From Ectocarpus siliculosus (lineage: Eukaryota > Sar > Phaeophyceae > Ectocarpales > Ectocarpaceae): a stretch of DNA of 64,000 nt. The notes below the pieces were generated by a model. It did not search any database. It was not told the DNA's origin and worked only from the letters and a program-made list of their open reading frames with translations. Positions within the stretch are counted from its first letter, which is position 1. Every line of letters starts with the position of its first letter. The stretch is from assembly GCA_000310025.1 (NCBI GenBank), contig FN649734.1, forward strand, positions 1,805,449 through 1,869,448, read 5' to 3'. Made by a program: the position numbers and the translations under genes. Shown piece after piece: positions 46,247-59,494 of this stretch.

Positions 46247-49200
46247 CCACAACCACAACAAAAACCTTTCGTGTCTATCCGACGACAGGGAAGCTTCGAG
46301 CTCCTTCGCCTTTCCATCCACCTCCTGCGGGGACCCTCCCTTCAAGAAAGGCACAGGGAGCAAGCGCAAACAGCAGCACGCATGCGGAGACGATCACAGA
46401 CCCGGTCTCGGAACGGGGGGTACGAGAATAGGGGGGGCACAAGCAAGCAATAATCGTGACGCCTTCGCACTCGCGCGCCGCGCGTAGAGAGCTCGATTGG
46501 ACTGAGCGGGGGGGGCATCCGTCTACATGTTGGAAGTCTTGCAACAGCAGCAGAGCTCACAGACAACGACGAACAGTGATAGCTCGACCAACTCGGGCGC
46601 ACTACTTGTTCCGACAACCCTGTTTTCTTCGACCGATAGCATGTGGGTTGGCACCAATGCCCTCGGGTCCACTACACCCTAGGCACCCCCACTAGAGTGG
46701 ATTCTCATTCCGCGAGGCCTCTGGCCAAACCTCTTGAAACGCCACCTTCACACAGCCTCTCCACTGCAGAGCATTCTCACCTTGAGCGCGACAAGAAGCG
46801 TCTGGTTGGCCAGCAGCCGCCGCTTCAGGGAGGCCTGTAGGCGCGCCGTTCTCGCTGCCCCGACCGACTCCTCCTCCGCCTTGCTCACCACCGTGCACCT
46901 GCATTCGAGCCATTTCGGTGTACAAGGGCAAGAGAGGGTTGAAGAGGCCGGGGGCAGGAGGAAGGGTCAGGGATACAGAACGCCCCACCATGTACGAACT
47001 TATGTAGAGGTTAAGAACTTGAGCCAAGAAAAATCCAAAATCCAAGATCTTGGCCATAAGAACAGGTGCCCAAACCTACACAAAAACCTGCGTAGTCACA
47101 CAATAACCAATATAGTCACACAAAAACTAATGTAGTCACACAAAACCTAATATAGTCACACAAAAACTTATGTACGTATAATCACACTAAAACTAATACA
47201 GTCACACATACACCTATGTACGTATAGTCACACTACAACCTATATAGTCACACAAAAACCAATATAGTCACACTAAAACCTATATAGTTACACTGAAACC
47301 CATCTAATTGTCGCCATGGGGGTTGTACCCCATACAGAAAACAAGACCTTCCAAAGTGGCGGGGCGTTCGGTAGAGTTGTTCCGCCTCGCCCTCGCCGAC
47401 GCATTTCAGACGCCCAAATCAATACCGTAAGAGGCGGAGAGATCGCGCCGACTTTCAAAGCTCGATTTCTCCACAACCAAGGGGCTCCTCTCATTTGTTG
47501 TGGGCGTCAGCTCATCGGTGCAAATCGACAGGTGCTGCGAGGGATCGCATCCCGTTACCCCCCCTTGGTTGCGTAGCAATCGGGGGGTGAAGGGATGCGA
47601 TCCCTCGCCGCACCTGTCGACTTCCACCGATGAGCTGACGCCCACAACAAATGAGAAGAGCCACGAACAAACACAGCTGTTGCGTGAACGGAAGGCGAGC
47701 CCTCATCGCACCTGTCGATCTGCACGGAGTAGTCCATGTTCTCCTTGAGGCCGGTCAACCAATCGTCTCCTGGGAATGTAGCACCACCCCCGCGCTCCGG
47801 TCTCTCCTCCTCTTGAAGGCACCTTCCCAAGTGGGAAAAGAAAGTACTCGTGTTTTGGGTTGTTTGGGTTCGAAGACATGATAGGGTTAATCGTGGTGTG
47901 GGTTTGTGGTTTGGGTTCTAAGATATAGCAAGAAAAAATAAAGATTTCGGTTCCTGTTTGGGATCCAAGATATCTTGGAGTTGATTCAAATCCGACGTTG
48001 TGTTGAGGTCCGAATACACCTTACGATGAATCAAGACGTGATTTGCTGTTACGGGTCCAAGACATCTCAGGGTTAGTAAAGAACCCATTCGCAATCAGGG
48101 TCCGATACCTTACGGAAAATCAAGCTTTGGGTTGTCGTTAAGATTTCACTCGGATTAAAAGGACGAAGGAAGGGTGAGCCATGCAAGTAGTGCCGGAGCG
48201 ACACGGTATAACTGAGATTTGTGTTTACGGCATGCACACGGCGATCTTGTTGGATAGCGATAGGCGTAAATTCGACTGGCCAAATCTCGTCATTTTGCTG
48301 CATAACTCGTTGATGTAAGCAAAGCAGATAAACATGCTGCCATTCGTCGAGAAAAGCAAGACAGAGTAAATATCGCCTTGCCTCCATGTTTTCCGTCGAT
48401 GTACGCAAGACAGCATGGAACACATCTTATTCCCGTGTTAATCGCCCACTCAAGCAGGGCACAATGAAATATCGTCTTATTGCCAGGCTATTCGTCGCCG
48501 CAAGCCAAGACATGCAAACTAATTGCTATTCATCATTGCAGTTGGCTGTTCGTCGGCGTAATCCTACAGTAGCACAAATACCTACCTCGCTGCGGAGGTA
48601 TAGGTCTGGTGGTCGAGCATGATGTCCATGGTGACCTTCTGCGCCTTTGCCAAGGCCAGCTGCAAGCTTACGTCCAGCTTCTCCCTCTGGACGAAAAACA
48701 AAAGAGTTTGAAACGACAAATCATCAACACCCGACGGCATGTGTGTTTTTATTTTCTTGTCTTTGCTACATAGTGGCGTTGTTAGGGTTGTTGAAGGGTC
48801 AGAGTGCGTCATCGCTTTTGCTCGAACGATGCACTTCCGTATTTTCAGTCAGAGTGTGTTGTGCATCTTCAACTTGCATGCTTAAATGAAGTACAAGTAG
48901 CTCATCGTTGGCCCCTTTAAAAAGTCGACGCTAAGTACAGCAGCAACATTCTCAAGTAAGTGATTTTCGTGAGCTAAGCTCTAAATAGCAGGGTCAGAGT
49001 AAAGCCTCGATACCAAGACGACTTCATATGGATATCTCTCAGTGGAGACAAGAGGTTCAGAAGGGGACGCACGTAAACCACTGCGAACAACAAGAAAAAA
49101 ATGATGGTAAAATGCCTGCATGAGTGAGGTGGAGAACGGCATCTGGTGAGGTAGATCAACACCCATAGATCAACACCCAGTTCACCTTCGATCAACCATT

Positions 49201-52200
49201 CAGGATTAAGTTACAGGCACCATACCCTGCACCAGAAACGGATCACACATAACACAGCCACTCACACCACATCATACCTGACGCGGCAACACACTACACG
49301 AAACACAACAATCACAACGCACCAGACACAACAATCACACCACAGCAGAACGCAACAAACACACTACACCAGACACATCACCACACCAGACACAACAAGC
49401 ACACTACACCAGACACATCAATCACACCACAGCAGAACGCAACAAACACACTACACCAGACACATCACCACACCAGACACAACAAGCACACTACACCAGA
49501 CACATCAACCACACCACAGCAGAACGCAACAAACACACTACACCAGACACATCACCACAGCAGAACGCAACAAACACACTACACCAGACACATCACCACA
49601 CCAGACACAACAAGCACACTACACCAGACACATCACCACACCAGACACATCAATCACACTACACCAGACACATCAATCACACCACACCCGCCAGACCGTT
49701 ACACCCACCTGGAAGCGATCGACTTCGGCCCCCTTAGAGTAGTTCCCCCGCTCGAACGCGGTCGCCACGTGCTCGGCCGTGTCGTTCTTGCAGCTCCGGT
49801 GCACGGCGGCGATGCCCTTGCACTGGCCCTGCACTTCTCCGAACAGCCCGTGGCAGAGGCTCGGCCCCAGCATCAGGTACGACAGGGTGTCCATCTGGGG
49901 GGAACATTCCAACATTTCGGCGGGTGTGCTCATGTAAACGCATTGCGCAGTCGTTAGACCATTGGCCTCGCATCCCTACAATGCCGGCACGAAGCGACTT
50001 GTCGGCCTTTCGCCCGCGCAGAAATGGGGGAAGGGGAGGTAACGGTTCGTGTAGCAGGCCGCATGAATAAGGTCGTCCGGGGAGAGATTCGAACAAACGG
50101 ATGGGGGGTCACATTAAATATTGGTATAATAGCAGTATTGGCCCGCGTACCACAGGCCGGGTGCCCTGTAAAAGGCGGACGAAATCCCGCGACAAGTGAA
50201 ATACTCGAGTCGATTCCTAGCGGCGTGCCAGGCTCTCGGAAACAAAACGATAATCGACCTCAGCACGGGAGGGCGAGAAAAAAAATCGCAGCCAGATTGT
50301 GGCGTGTAGATCGAGAGTGAATCTTCTCCCCGCGTCGGCGAACAGCAAATCGCACACGAGAGAATCTTACTACCCATAAAAAAAAACTCAGCACGGTGTG
50401 CCGCGGCCTGCATACATACCTGTATCTGCTTCACGTCCAGCTCTCCGAAAATGGTCAGAGCCCGCGCGAACGACCCAAGCTGTCGGTAAACGTCTATCGC
50501 CAAGATCTGTACAAACAAACAGTATATGAAAAGAAAACAAAAAATAAATAAAAGCTTCAGAAAGAAGAATACATCGAATCGGCAAAGCACTTATAGAGTA
50601 ACCTCTTGCTGCTTCGACGGGTGCACCCGCCTCCACCAGCATCTTGGTCACCGTCAGGTGTCCTGCCATGGCAGACTGGTGCAAAGCAATGGCGCCATGA
50701 TCACCCGTTATCAAGAAGACTACCGCGCTCCCAATTTATTTGTATCCCTCTTTTACATGCGGCGTGAAAATTGCCGTTGCTTGGCCGTGGCCTCGATAGA
50801 CTGCGCCGTTCCGTTGAGCGCCGTGGTCACCGTTGGTATCGGGGAGGTATCTGTGGCTACTGCCTCAAAAGCTGGCCAGTGAAACACTGTTAACAGCAGC
50901 GTGGCTAACCTTGAGGTGGTGGTTGTAGGGCGAACAGGACATGGCGAATAGGACATGGCGGCCTCAAAAGCTGACAGTAACACTAGTTCTGCAAACCTTG
51001 AGGTGGTGGTTGTAGGGCGAACAGGACATGGCGGCCTCCAGCAAGCACACCGCCTCCACTCTCCCCAGGTAACCCTTGCTCTTCGCCTGATCGGGCCTGC
51101 CGCCGTCTGCGTCGCCCCCTGTAGAAACCAGAACAAAAATGAAATATGGTAATGGTAATGAAAACCGTCGTATTCACACGTTGCATCACTAAATCGTACT
51201 ACTGTATTGCTATCACGATAATCTTGGAGGATGCCATAAGCATCATCACCACCGCACAAGAAAAACAGTAGATAGTCACAAATGCGGGTAAATACCCTGC
51301 ATCAGCACAACATTAAACAAATAATCATGGGCTCGGATAGGGCGCACCATTGTCAGCCCAAAAGGTCAATGATGTGGACGCGCTTAGATTTGGAATGTCT
51401 TGTGTTGGTTGGAGATAGGATGAGACTTTGAAGACGAGGAAATGCGGCTTGTCTCGAAAAACGCAGCTGCCAACACCAACAGCAGTGGCGCCTGCTCCTT
51501 GTTACTGCCTGCCAGTTCCTCTTGCCCCCGACCGCGATATAACAAAAAAAAACACAAGAACGCCGGTAACAATCAGCTTCTGCGGCAAGGAATTTCTAAT
51601 GAAATGCAAAGCAACCTCCTCTGCTTACATCAAGAATTCAGAGCATGATTACTACAAATCGCAGAAGAAGAAGAAGCTCCACACGTCACCAGCACTCAAA
51701 AACACCACGCCCCACGTGTGTCGAAAACATAGTGCACAACGAGGCCCAGTCAGTCGGGACGAAAAAACTCGCCTGGCGCTGATGCTCCCCCGCCGACATT
51801 GTCGTAGAGCTCGCACAGTCGAAGCAATGTCTGTGCGGCAAGAATGACAAGCTCGTCGCCGTGCTGCACCTCCCGCTGGCCTCCCTCGCTGCCGAGGTTG
51901 AGGTGCAGGGTGGCCCTAAGGACAACGGCGGGCAGAGGCAAGAACAGGCGCGTGAGGAAAGACACTTCACAAGCGGGAGACCGCCCGGGACCCGTGCCGG
52001 TTGGTGAGTTTGCCACACAGTGCACGACTCCACCCCCGAAGCATTCCGATGAATAGAACTGTTGCGCGACAGAGATCAATTCATCATACTTCGTGTGAAG
52101 TTAGTAAAACTAAATAATAAACCAAAGCCACAGCGTGGACAAGTGGACGGGTGCGTCTCCCCCTTCACCTGTACTGGGAGGTGAGTTCCCCCACAACACC

Positions 52201-52589
52201 CCGGTACCGAGCCTCGGCGCCACCGCTGCCATCGTCGCCGTCCCCGGGCCCCGCGGAGGCGGCGGCGGCGGCGACGCCAACGCCGCTGGAACTCCCGTTG
52301 TCTATGGGAATTGTCTTGGAGGGGGTGTGGTCTCCGAGGAGGTGCCGGGACTGACACGCGCAGATGTAGCGGTGCAACCTGTCGTCGGTGTTGTCGATCG
52401 ATGATGGTTGGAAAGGGCACACGCAGAGTCAATGACCGCATTACACACAAGGGGGGGGGCGTTGTGTAGTAGGTTCTCCTCAGATACCAAACAAAGCAGC
52501 GCTCTGGGAACGGGGAGGAGACGGCAACAAAAAATCAAACATGCACAGGGTCATGGACACGTTCAACATTGGGAGCACCAGCTGGGGAC

Positions 52590-52666
<77 letters not shown>

Positions 52667-55600
52667 TCTCCCTCTCTCTCTCTGTCTCTCTCACACACAC
52701 ACACACAAACACAAGAACAGAGTCCTTACAGCACATTTAGCCCAATTCAACGCTCCGCAACAGCAGCTCTTCAAAGAAACCAAGGAACACCCTTCTTAGG
52801 CTTAAGAGCAAGGCGGTTCTCGACGGTAATACGTCCTATCCTACATAAACGACACGAATCTTTAAGGAGGTGTCGGGCCTAGACGGGCCCTCCTCAGTCC
52901 CGCATGCCAAAATCCAGATGCCACACGGCAACCGCACACCTCTTGACGCCGATCTCTCGTTGCGCTTGGTCAAGCGGGGCTTGTTCCCGCTCGGCGTCGC
53001 CGGCGGTTGCGCCTGCTTCCGCTCTCGATTCCGCCGCCTCTCTCCGAAAGAAGTCTCTCAGCCACACTAGGCCCTCCTCTATCCCACCCGACGACTCGCC
53101 CTCGCCAATGCCTGCGAAAAAGAAAAAAGAAAGTAAAGAAGAAAAAAAGATAGACGGGACGGGGGACAGCAGATGTAGAACACCGGCGGATACGGGTACG
53201 ATGGTATACAGGCGTTATCGACAGCTGGTATTGCAAGCAAGGGCCTCCCTCTTGAGATACGAGTGAAACTTTGGGACTGTCGTTTGGTGCCTGGGAACTC
53301 ATTTCTATTACGTACAACAACATCCAAGCCACGTTAACGGCCCAGCCGACCACAAACCACTACACAGGACGAGTTTCTGGCTGGGGTGTTCCAACGCCGA
53401 AACCGAGGCCTCCACCCCATCGTCATAGCGCAAAAAACAAGGGACATCCTCCAAATGGAGGAGGAGGAGGCGGAGGAGGAAGAAGACGCGGGTGAACACT
53501 TTCTGCACTTGCTGAATTATTCTTCGGTATCCGTCCAGCAACTGTTATTTTTCCCGGCCTCTCGGGTCCGCTCTTGGGTCCTGACGGCGCAGCACATCAT
53601 GGTGCGTTGTGTGAACACCCTTTTTAGGTCTCCTGTTCTAGTCCCAAAAATCCTTCACCTACAGCTTGCGCGTTTCTACCCTTTCACGTCTTCAGTTGGT
53701 GACAGCGCAGCACATCTTGTGTGCATGTACCCGTCACATGCCTTCAGTTCGAGTCCTAAAAAAAGCCTTGACCTACAGCACATCTCGGGTGCACACCCTT
53801 TTCGTGTCTTCGGTTCGAGCCCCGAAAGCCTTGACCTCCTACACAGTAGTCACCTATCGCGAAGAGGGTGAGGTGGGGCCGCAAGTCCTGGAAGCAGCAA
53901 AGCTTGGCCGAGAAGACGGCCATGTATCTCGAGATACACCGACAGAGTAGCCCCCACAGCACTAGCGGCGGTGGCGTCTGCTGCATCTCGTCCCCTGACG
54001 ATGTTGGCGGTGGTGGGGGTGGAGGTTCCGACGCTGGCGCGGTGCCGCCCACCTCCTGACGAGGGATACCGGTAGAATTTTTCACAAAAAAGTGCGTCAG
54101 TCACGAAACAAATACTACCGTACAAAAAGTGATGTACTCCGGAGTACATTGTAAGCAAACAATATGGCGTTAGGGCTTTGGGTTAAAGAATAAAGCTGAT
54201 GTGCACTGCTGCACAAAAACGATGCGTTAAATAGCGCTTTAGAGAAAGAATAAAGCTGATGTATACATCGCGCTTTTGGGGGTGGAATATTCCAGTAAAT
54301 CGAAGTTCATAGACCGCCGGCTACATCCACCGCCCTTAATGAAACCCGTTGGCCAACGCGTGAGGGCCAAGAGCGCCATCTTTTTTAGGTATGAGCGAAA
54401 CATTTTGAAAATATCGTGTGTGGCGATCAGCAAATAGAATTCACTCACCTGGGCAGCCGGGGGGGTGTACCCGGAGCCGAACCAGGCAATTGCTCTCCTG
54501 AACACCTCCATCTCCGCTAGGAAGGGACCTCTCCACCTTGAGCAAGACACAGAGACGTGGAAACGACGTTGAAAACACTCGACAATAATTGTCATGAACA
54601 ATGTTGGAAACACTCGATCATGTTTTTTTATGATGAACCACCTTGGGAGACATTCATCAACATTTAACCCTCCTAGTACTGGAAGCCCAAATGGGGACAC
54701 TTTGGGGACACAGCACTCAGATGCCGACTTCCCACCGTAGACACCCTAGGCTCCGTTGCGTGAAGTGCACGTGAGAACCCTTGCTCTATCATGCTTGGCT
54801 GAGGTGGTACGCTGTGTGATATACTGCGTGATTCCTCTCCTCGGCTTCTGGCTTGCTGTACACCATCTCCCAAGCCGCGTTTCCCCTAGGTCGCAAAACT
54901 GTACATCGCCTGGTACTGGAAAAAAATTGCTGACTTGGGTTAAGTATGAAAAGTGTCCCCACGTGCTTTGGGGACACTTTTCATACTGAACCCAAGCCAC
55001 CCTTTGTCTGGCAAGGAGCTCAGATTCTTCGGAGGGACTGTAGCCCCTCGACCAATGGCTGACAAACATATTGGCGACGTTTGTTTTTTTTTGCGGGGAC
55101 TGGGTACTAGGAGGTTTAATATTCTAATACGCCATGAACGACGTCGGAGAGAAACCAACCTTTGCCGTGATTGCACCAATACGCCCAAGAAAGGCGGCTA
55201 TCAGACACCAGGCACACCGGTAGTTTTTTTTTTTTCTTCGGCTCCACCGCAGCCGCGACACTGCTGCTGCTGCCATGATCACTCCCAACTTGTGTATGGC
55301 TACCTGTGCTTTCTGGTGCACGCCCCACAACGTCCAGAGCAACCTTCGACCGCACACAACTGGTGTTGTTGGGGGGTGGTATCGAAACTCGTTTCTCACG
55401 GACCACCCCGACATCATCAATACACCGGTAAGTGCTAACCTAGCCCTCTCTAGCGCTTGGGTCTTGTCCACTGTCTCACTTGGGATACTCCTGCTGCAGG
55501 CTTCGGATGAGCTCAAGGGCTGCCGACAGCGACGCCGGCCACTCCGGCGTTGTTATTCCCCCCGCCTCCGCACCAGCGACCGCCTCGCTCAGACCTTCAC

Positions 55601-56002
55601 GACGACGAAACCGAAAAAGCAACAAAGTCACAAAAATAAACGAAATAAACGAAAAAAAAAGAGTAAAAAAGAAAAGTGATGGATCACATCCCCTTGACTG
55701 TGGCTGTTATGTATTGCCCCCAACGGGTAGTTTTTCTGTCATCGTACATGTATATTTTCTTTAAACAAACTCATCAGAGGGCCCACCACCGGGGTCGCGA
55801 CGCGGAACGCGCGACAGCACGTCGTTCACATGCCGTCTCCGCCTTGGTTTGTTGCGGCGACGGGTGTAACTCTCATGGGTCTTACGGCAACCAACCGCAA
55901 CAACAACAACAGCAACAACAACCAACACCAAAAATACAAACAACGCGCCCACCACAACTACAATTATTTCATCATCAACAACAACATCATCAACAATAAC
56001 AT

Positions 56003-56033
<31 letters not shown>

Positions 56034-59000
56034 GGCAGCGGCGTGCAAACAACGAGCGGCGTGCAAACAACGAGAGAAACAAAACCAGCCGTACGTCCAG
56101 CAGATCAAGGAAGGACCGGCGCAATGCAACAGCAGCGCCCCGATCGGGATAGCAACCAACCCGAGACGGGTCCCGCCACCACAAACAAACCTCTCACCAC
56201 ACAATCAGCCCCGAAGCTATTTCCCACCCCGCCCGCAAAAAAAAAAAGCAAGCGCCTTCCCATCCACAACAGGAGAAACTAGCACCACCTGTTAAGCCAC
56301 TTACCGTGTCGCTTGTCCATCAGGTCGAGGACGGTCACGTAGTAGCTCCACTGGTCGGGCGAACGCCTGATTAGCCCTTGCACCACCTCCTCCGCGCGCG
56401 CCAGGTCGTCGGCGCCCCCCAGCTTCTCGTAGAGCTCCGCTTTTAGCTCCAAGCGCTCCGCCTCCTGCCGGTGCAATAGAGAGCACACACCCGGGTGAAA
56501 GAGCGTCAAGAGATGTCCCACAGGAAGGGGGAGCATAAACGCTTGTCAGTTCTTCAACGAGGACTGCTGATATGTAAGCCGTTAGCTCCACTCATGAACC
56601 AAAGCTTCCCCTCTCATCTTGAAAACGCCAGCGGTTGTGTCATACCGTAGGTTGCAGAAGAGACCGCATCCACTTGACCGACTTTCAAAGCTCGGTTACC
56701 CTGCAGCCTCGACAGAGACAGCGCCCAATACAGCGGCGTATTAACCGTCTCGTCCAGAGCTCTCCTAAAACGTACCATCAATTGATCGGGGCATCCTCTT
56801 CGTTGTGGAGTAATTCGGCTTTGAAAAATCGGTCTCAAGGGTGTGTTGTCTTACGTGCAAACTACGGTGCCCAAGGCGACCTGCCGGTATCCCCTACCGC
56901 TGTAGATGGACGTTGACAATGCTATACCTGCATGTTGACAACGGTATCCCCTACCGCTATACCTGCATGTTGACGATGGGATCCTCTTCTGCAAGTACCT
57001 GCATATAGACAAAATCGTATCCCTACGCTGTACCTGCATGTTGACAATGGTCCCGTTCTCCAGGCTGGACTCGTCCTCTATCGTGCCTCGACTCTCGTCC
57101 GCGGCGGAGGCTGTGGAGCCGCCGGAAGCCTCCCCGCCCGTGGCGGGCTCAAACCGCTCCAGGGCTTCGAGGGCTTCCCTGCAGGGCCGCGAAGAAACAC
57201 AAACGACGGCACCATCACCAGCAGCAGCAGCAGCAGCAGTATCAGCAGCAGCAACAGCAGCGACAGCAGCGACAGCAGCAGCAGTAACAGCAGTAGCAGT
57301 AACGGCAGCAGCAGTAACAGCAGTAGCAGCAGCAGAAGAAGAGGGAACCATCTCAATCTATGCGTGCGTGTGCATCTTAGATTTGTTGCCGTTTATAGCA
57401 TGGACCGCGCTCAACGGCTGACCAACCAAAAGATGCCGGTCTAAGCGCGGCTCGAAAAGGGAACGCGCTTCTACGTACTGTGGTGCCGGTTTCGCAGCAC
57501 TCTTCACGCTCCGGTGTGCGACTGCTATAGCAAGAAGATCACAAGGGGATGATGATACCCCGCGTCGACAACAACAGCAGTTGTGACTCGGCATCGAGAC
57601 TATCGTTACCTGTGCTTCCCCTGGAGGTTGAGAATGTCGAGGCAAAGCCGCAGCTCCTCGCCCACAGGCCGCAACCCGTTCGCCGCCTGACGCAAAATAT
57701 CGTGGAACGGAACTTAGATGCGGCGGAACTATACACCATGCAAAGTTCACGAAAAGAGTGGGGATTGAGGTCGGAGGGGCGTGTGACCAAACGAAGAGCA
57801 GAGTGCATAGGGGGATTTGCTGCGGTCAAGCCCCGACTTGAACACGCTACAACAGGTCAAGACCACGAAATGATTCATTGGTCAGCCGGTTGGCGCGGTC
57901 GATGCAAACAAAAAAACACAACAACACGCCCACACACACTAGCATAGCAGGACGAGACGGTGCGGCAACCTAACAATTAATATCGGCACTTCACAACCAG
58001 GATTCTGGCTGTCGTCCAACTCCTGCGCCCCCCCCTATCGGCAGAACCCTTTGAACTAGAAATTGTTTGTGCTTATTGTCCCGCTACGAGACCGGCGTCC
58101 TTTCACTGGTCAGTCGGTTGGTGCCGTCGATACTATACTTCCAAAGCAACACGCACGCACACACACAATCAAAAGACACAAGAGCCTTGCGATGATCCCC
58201 ACCACCTCACATTCTCCTGCAAGACCTTGACGGTCATCTTCTCGGCTAGGGGAAGGGTCATCACCCCGGCGGAGCTGTCCTTGCGCTCTGCCTGGATCAG
58301 CATCGTCGCCGCCGCCCAGATGATGAACTTGCCTAAAACGCGCGCGGAAAAGTTTACATCGACAAGCAGAAACTATCATCCATTGGTTGGAATTTGCGGT
58401 GCAGATCGAAGAACATGCAAGACAAGATAAAAAAAATGGTACGTAGAATTCCATGGTTGGAATTTGCGCGGCAAGTATATGACAGCTATCCATTCGTTGA
58501 AAATTGCGGTGCAGACAAACAAAAATCCAAGAAAAGGCACAAAAAAAAATACACGACGCAATACAAACCGCCCTCTTTGGAAGTATTTTTTTTTTTTTTT
58601 TGTTCTTCACTTCAAATCAGCGCTCACAGCACTAGTGCCGTCTATTCCAACCCGTGGTCGCACAGAAGTATGGGCACCATTGGGATGTTCACATTTATAT
58701 CCAAATGGTTCCTATTTTTCCAGACATGGTGGCAATATGCTCGAAAGAAGACGGATGGAGGCGGACACAAATAAGAAGCAAAGAAAAAGAGCACTGCTGT
58801 AAGATCTTGAGCGCAAGAGAACAAAATAGCTATTATAATACACAGTATTACACCAGGAAATCCGAAGACAGGGTGCAACGAGCGAACAATTCACAACAAC
58901 GACCACGACGATTGCGGCACCGGCAACAGTGCAGTACATGTAGCGACCAAAAGTGTAAAATGTACGTCATCACGTGGAGCAAAGGGGGCGCATGTCCCCA

Positions 59001-59457
59001 CCGGGTCGACACAACCGCATATGTCACATTCGTTGAGCAACCAAAATTTCGTCTACAAATACGTCGCAGAAACATGTCAAGAAAGCACAGCAGGAATGTG
59101 GATGAAGTTCGCGAAATCACTCGCTCTGCGCGCTCCCGTGAGCCGTGAGTGTTCTACAATGATGGTCGCAGAAAAATTAAAACACGCAGGAGCATCACCG
59201 CTTTGTGTTGCTGTTTCGGGGTTCTTATTCGTTTTTCTCGTTGATGTTATCTTGTTTGTGTCCTTTCGGTAGATACAGCAGTAGCAGCCTGTACCCACGA
59301 AAGGCGTCCGCGTTAGTTGGATCGGTACTGATGTTGGATGGTACTGAGTAGAGACCGCAACCGTTCTTAACGTTTTAAGACAACCACAACAACAAGAGTG
59401 TTGAACAACAACAACACTACCATCACCACAGCCACGAACAACACAAAAAAAAACAAT

Positions 59458-59494
<37 letters not shown>

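Noticed and set aside
47075-49690. Regular repeats considered as a CRISPR array
   Set aside because: Units are contiguous or vary in length with no unique spacers, there are no cas genes, and the context is a eukaryotic intron.
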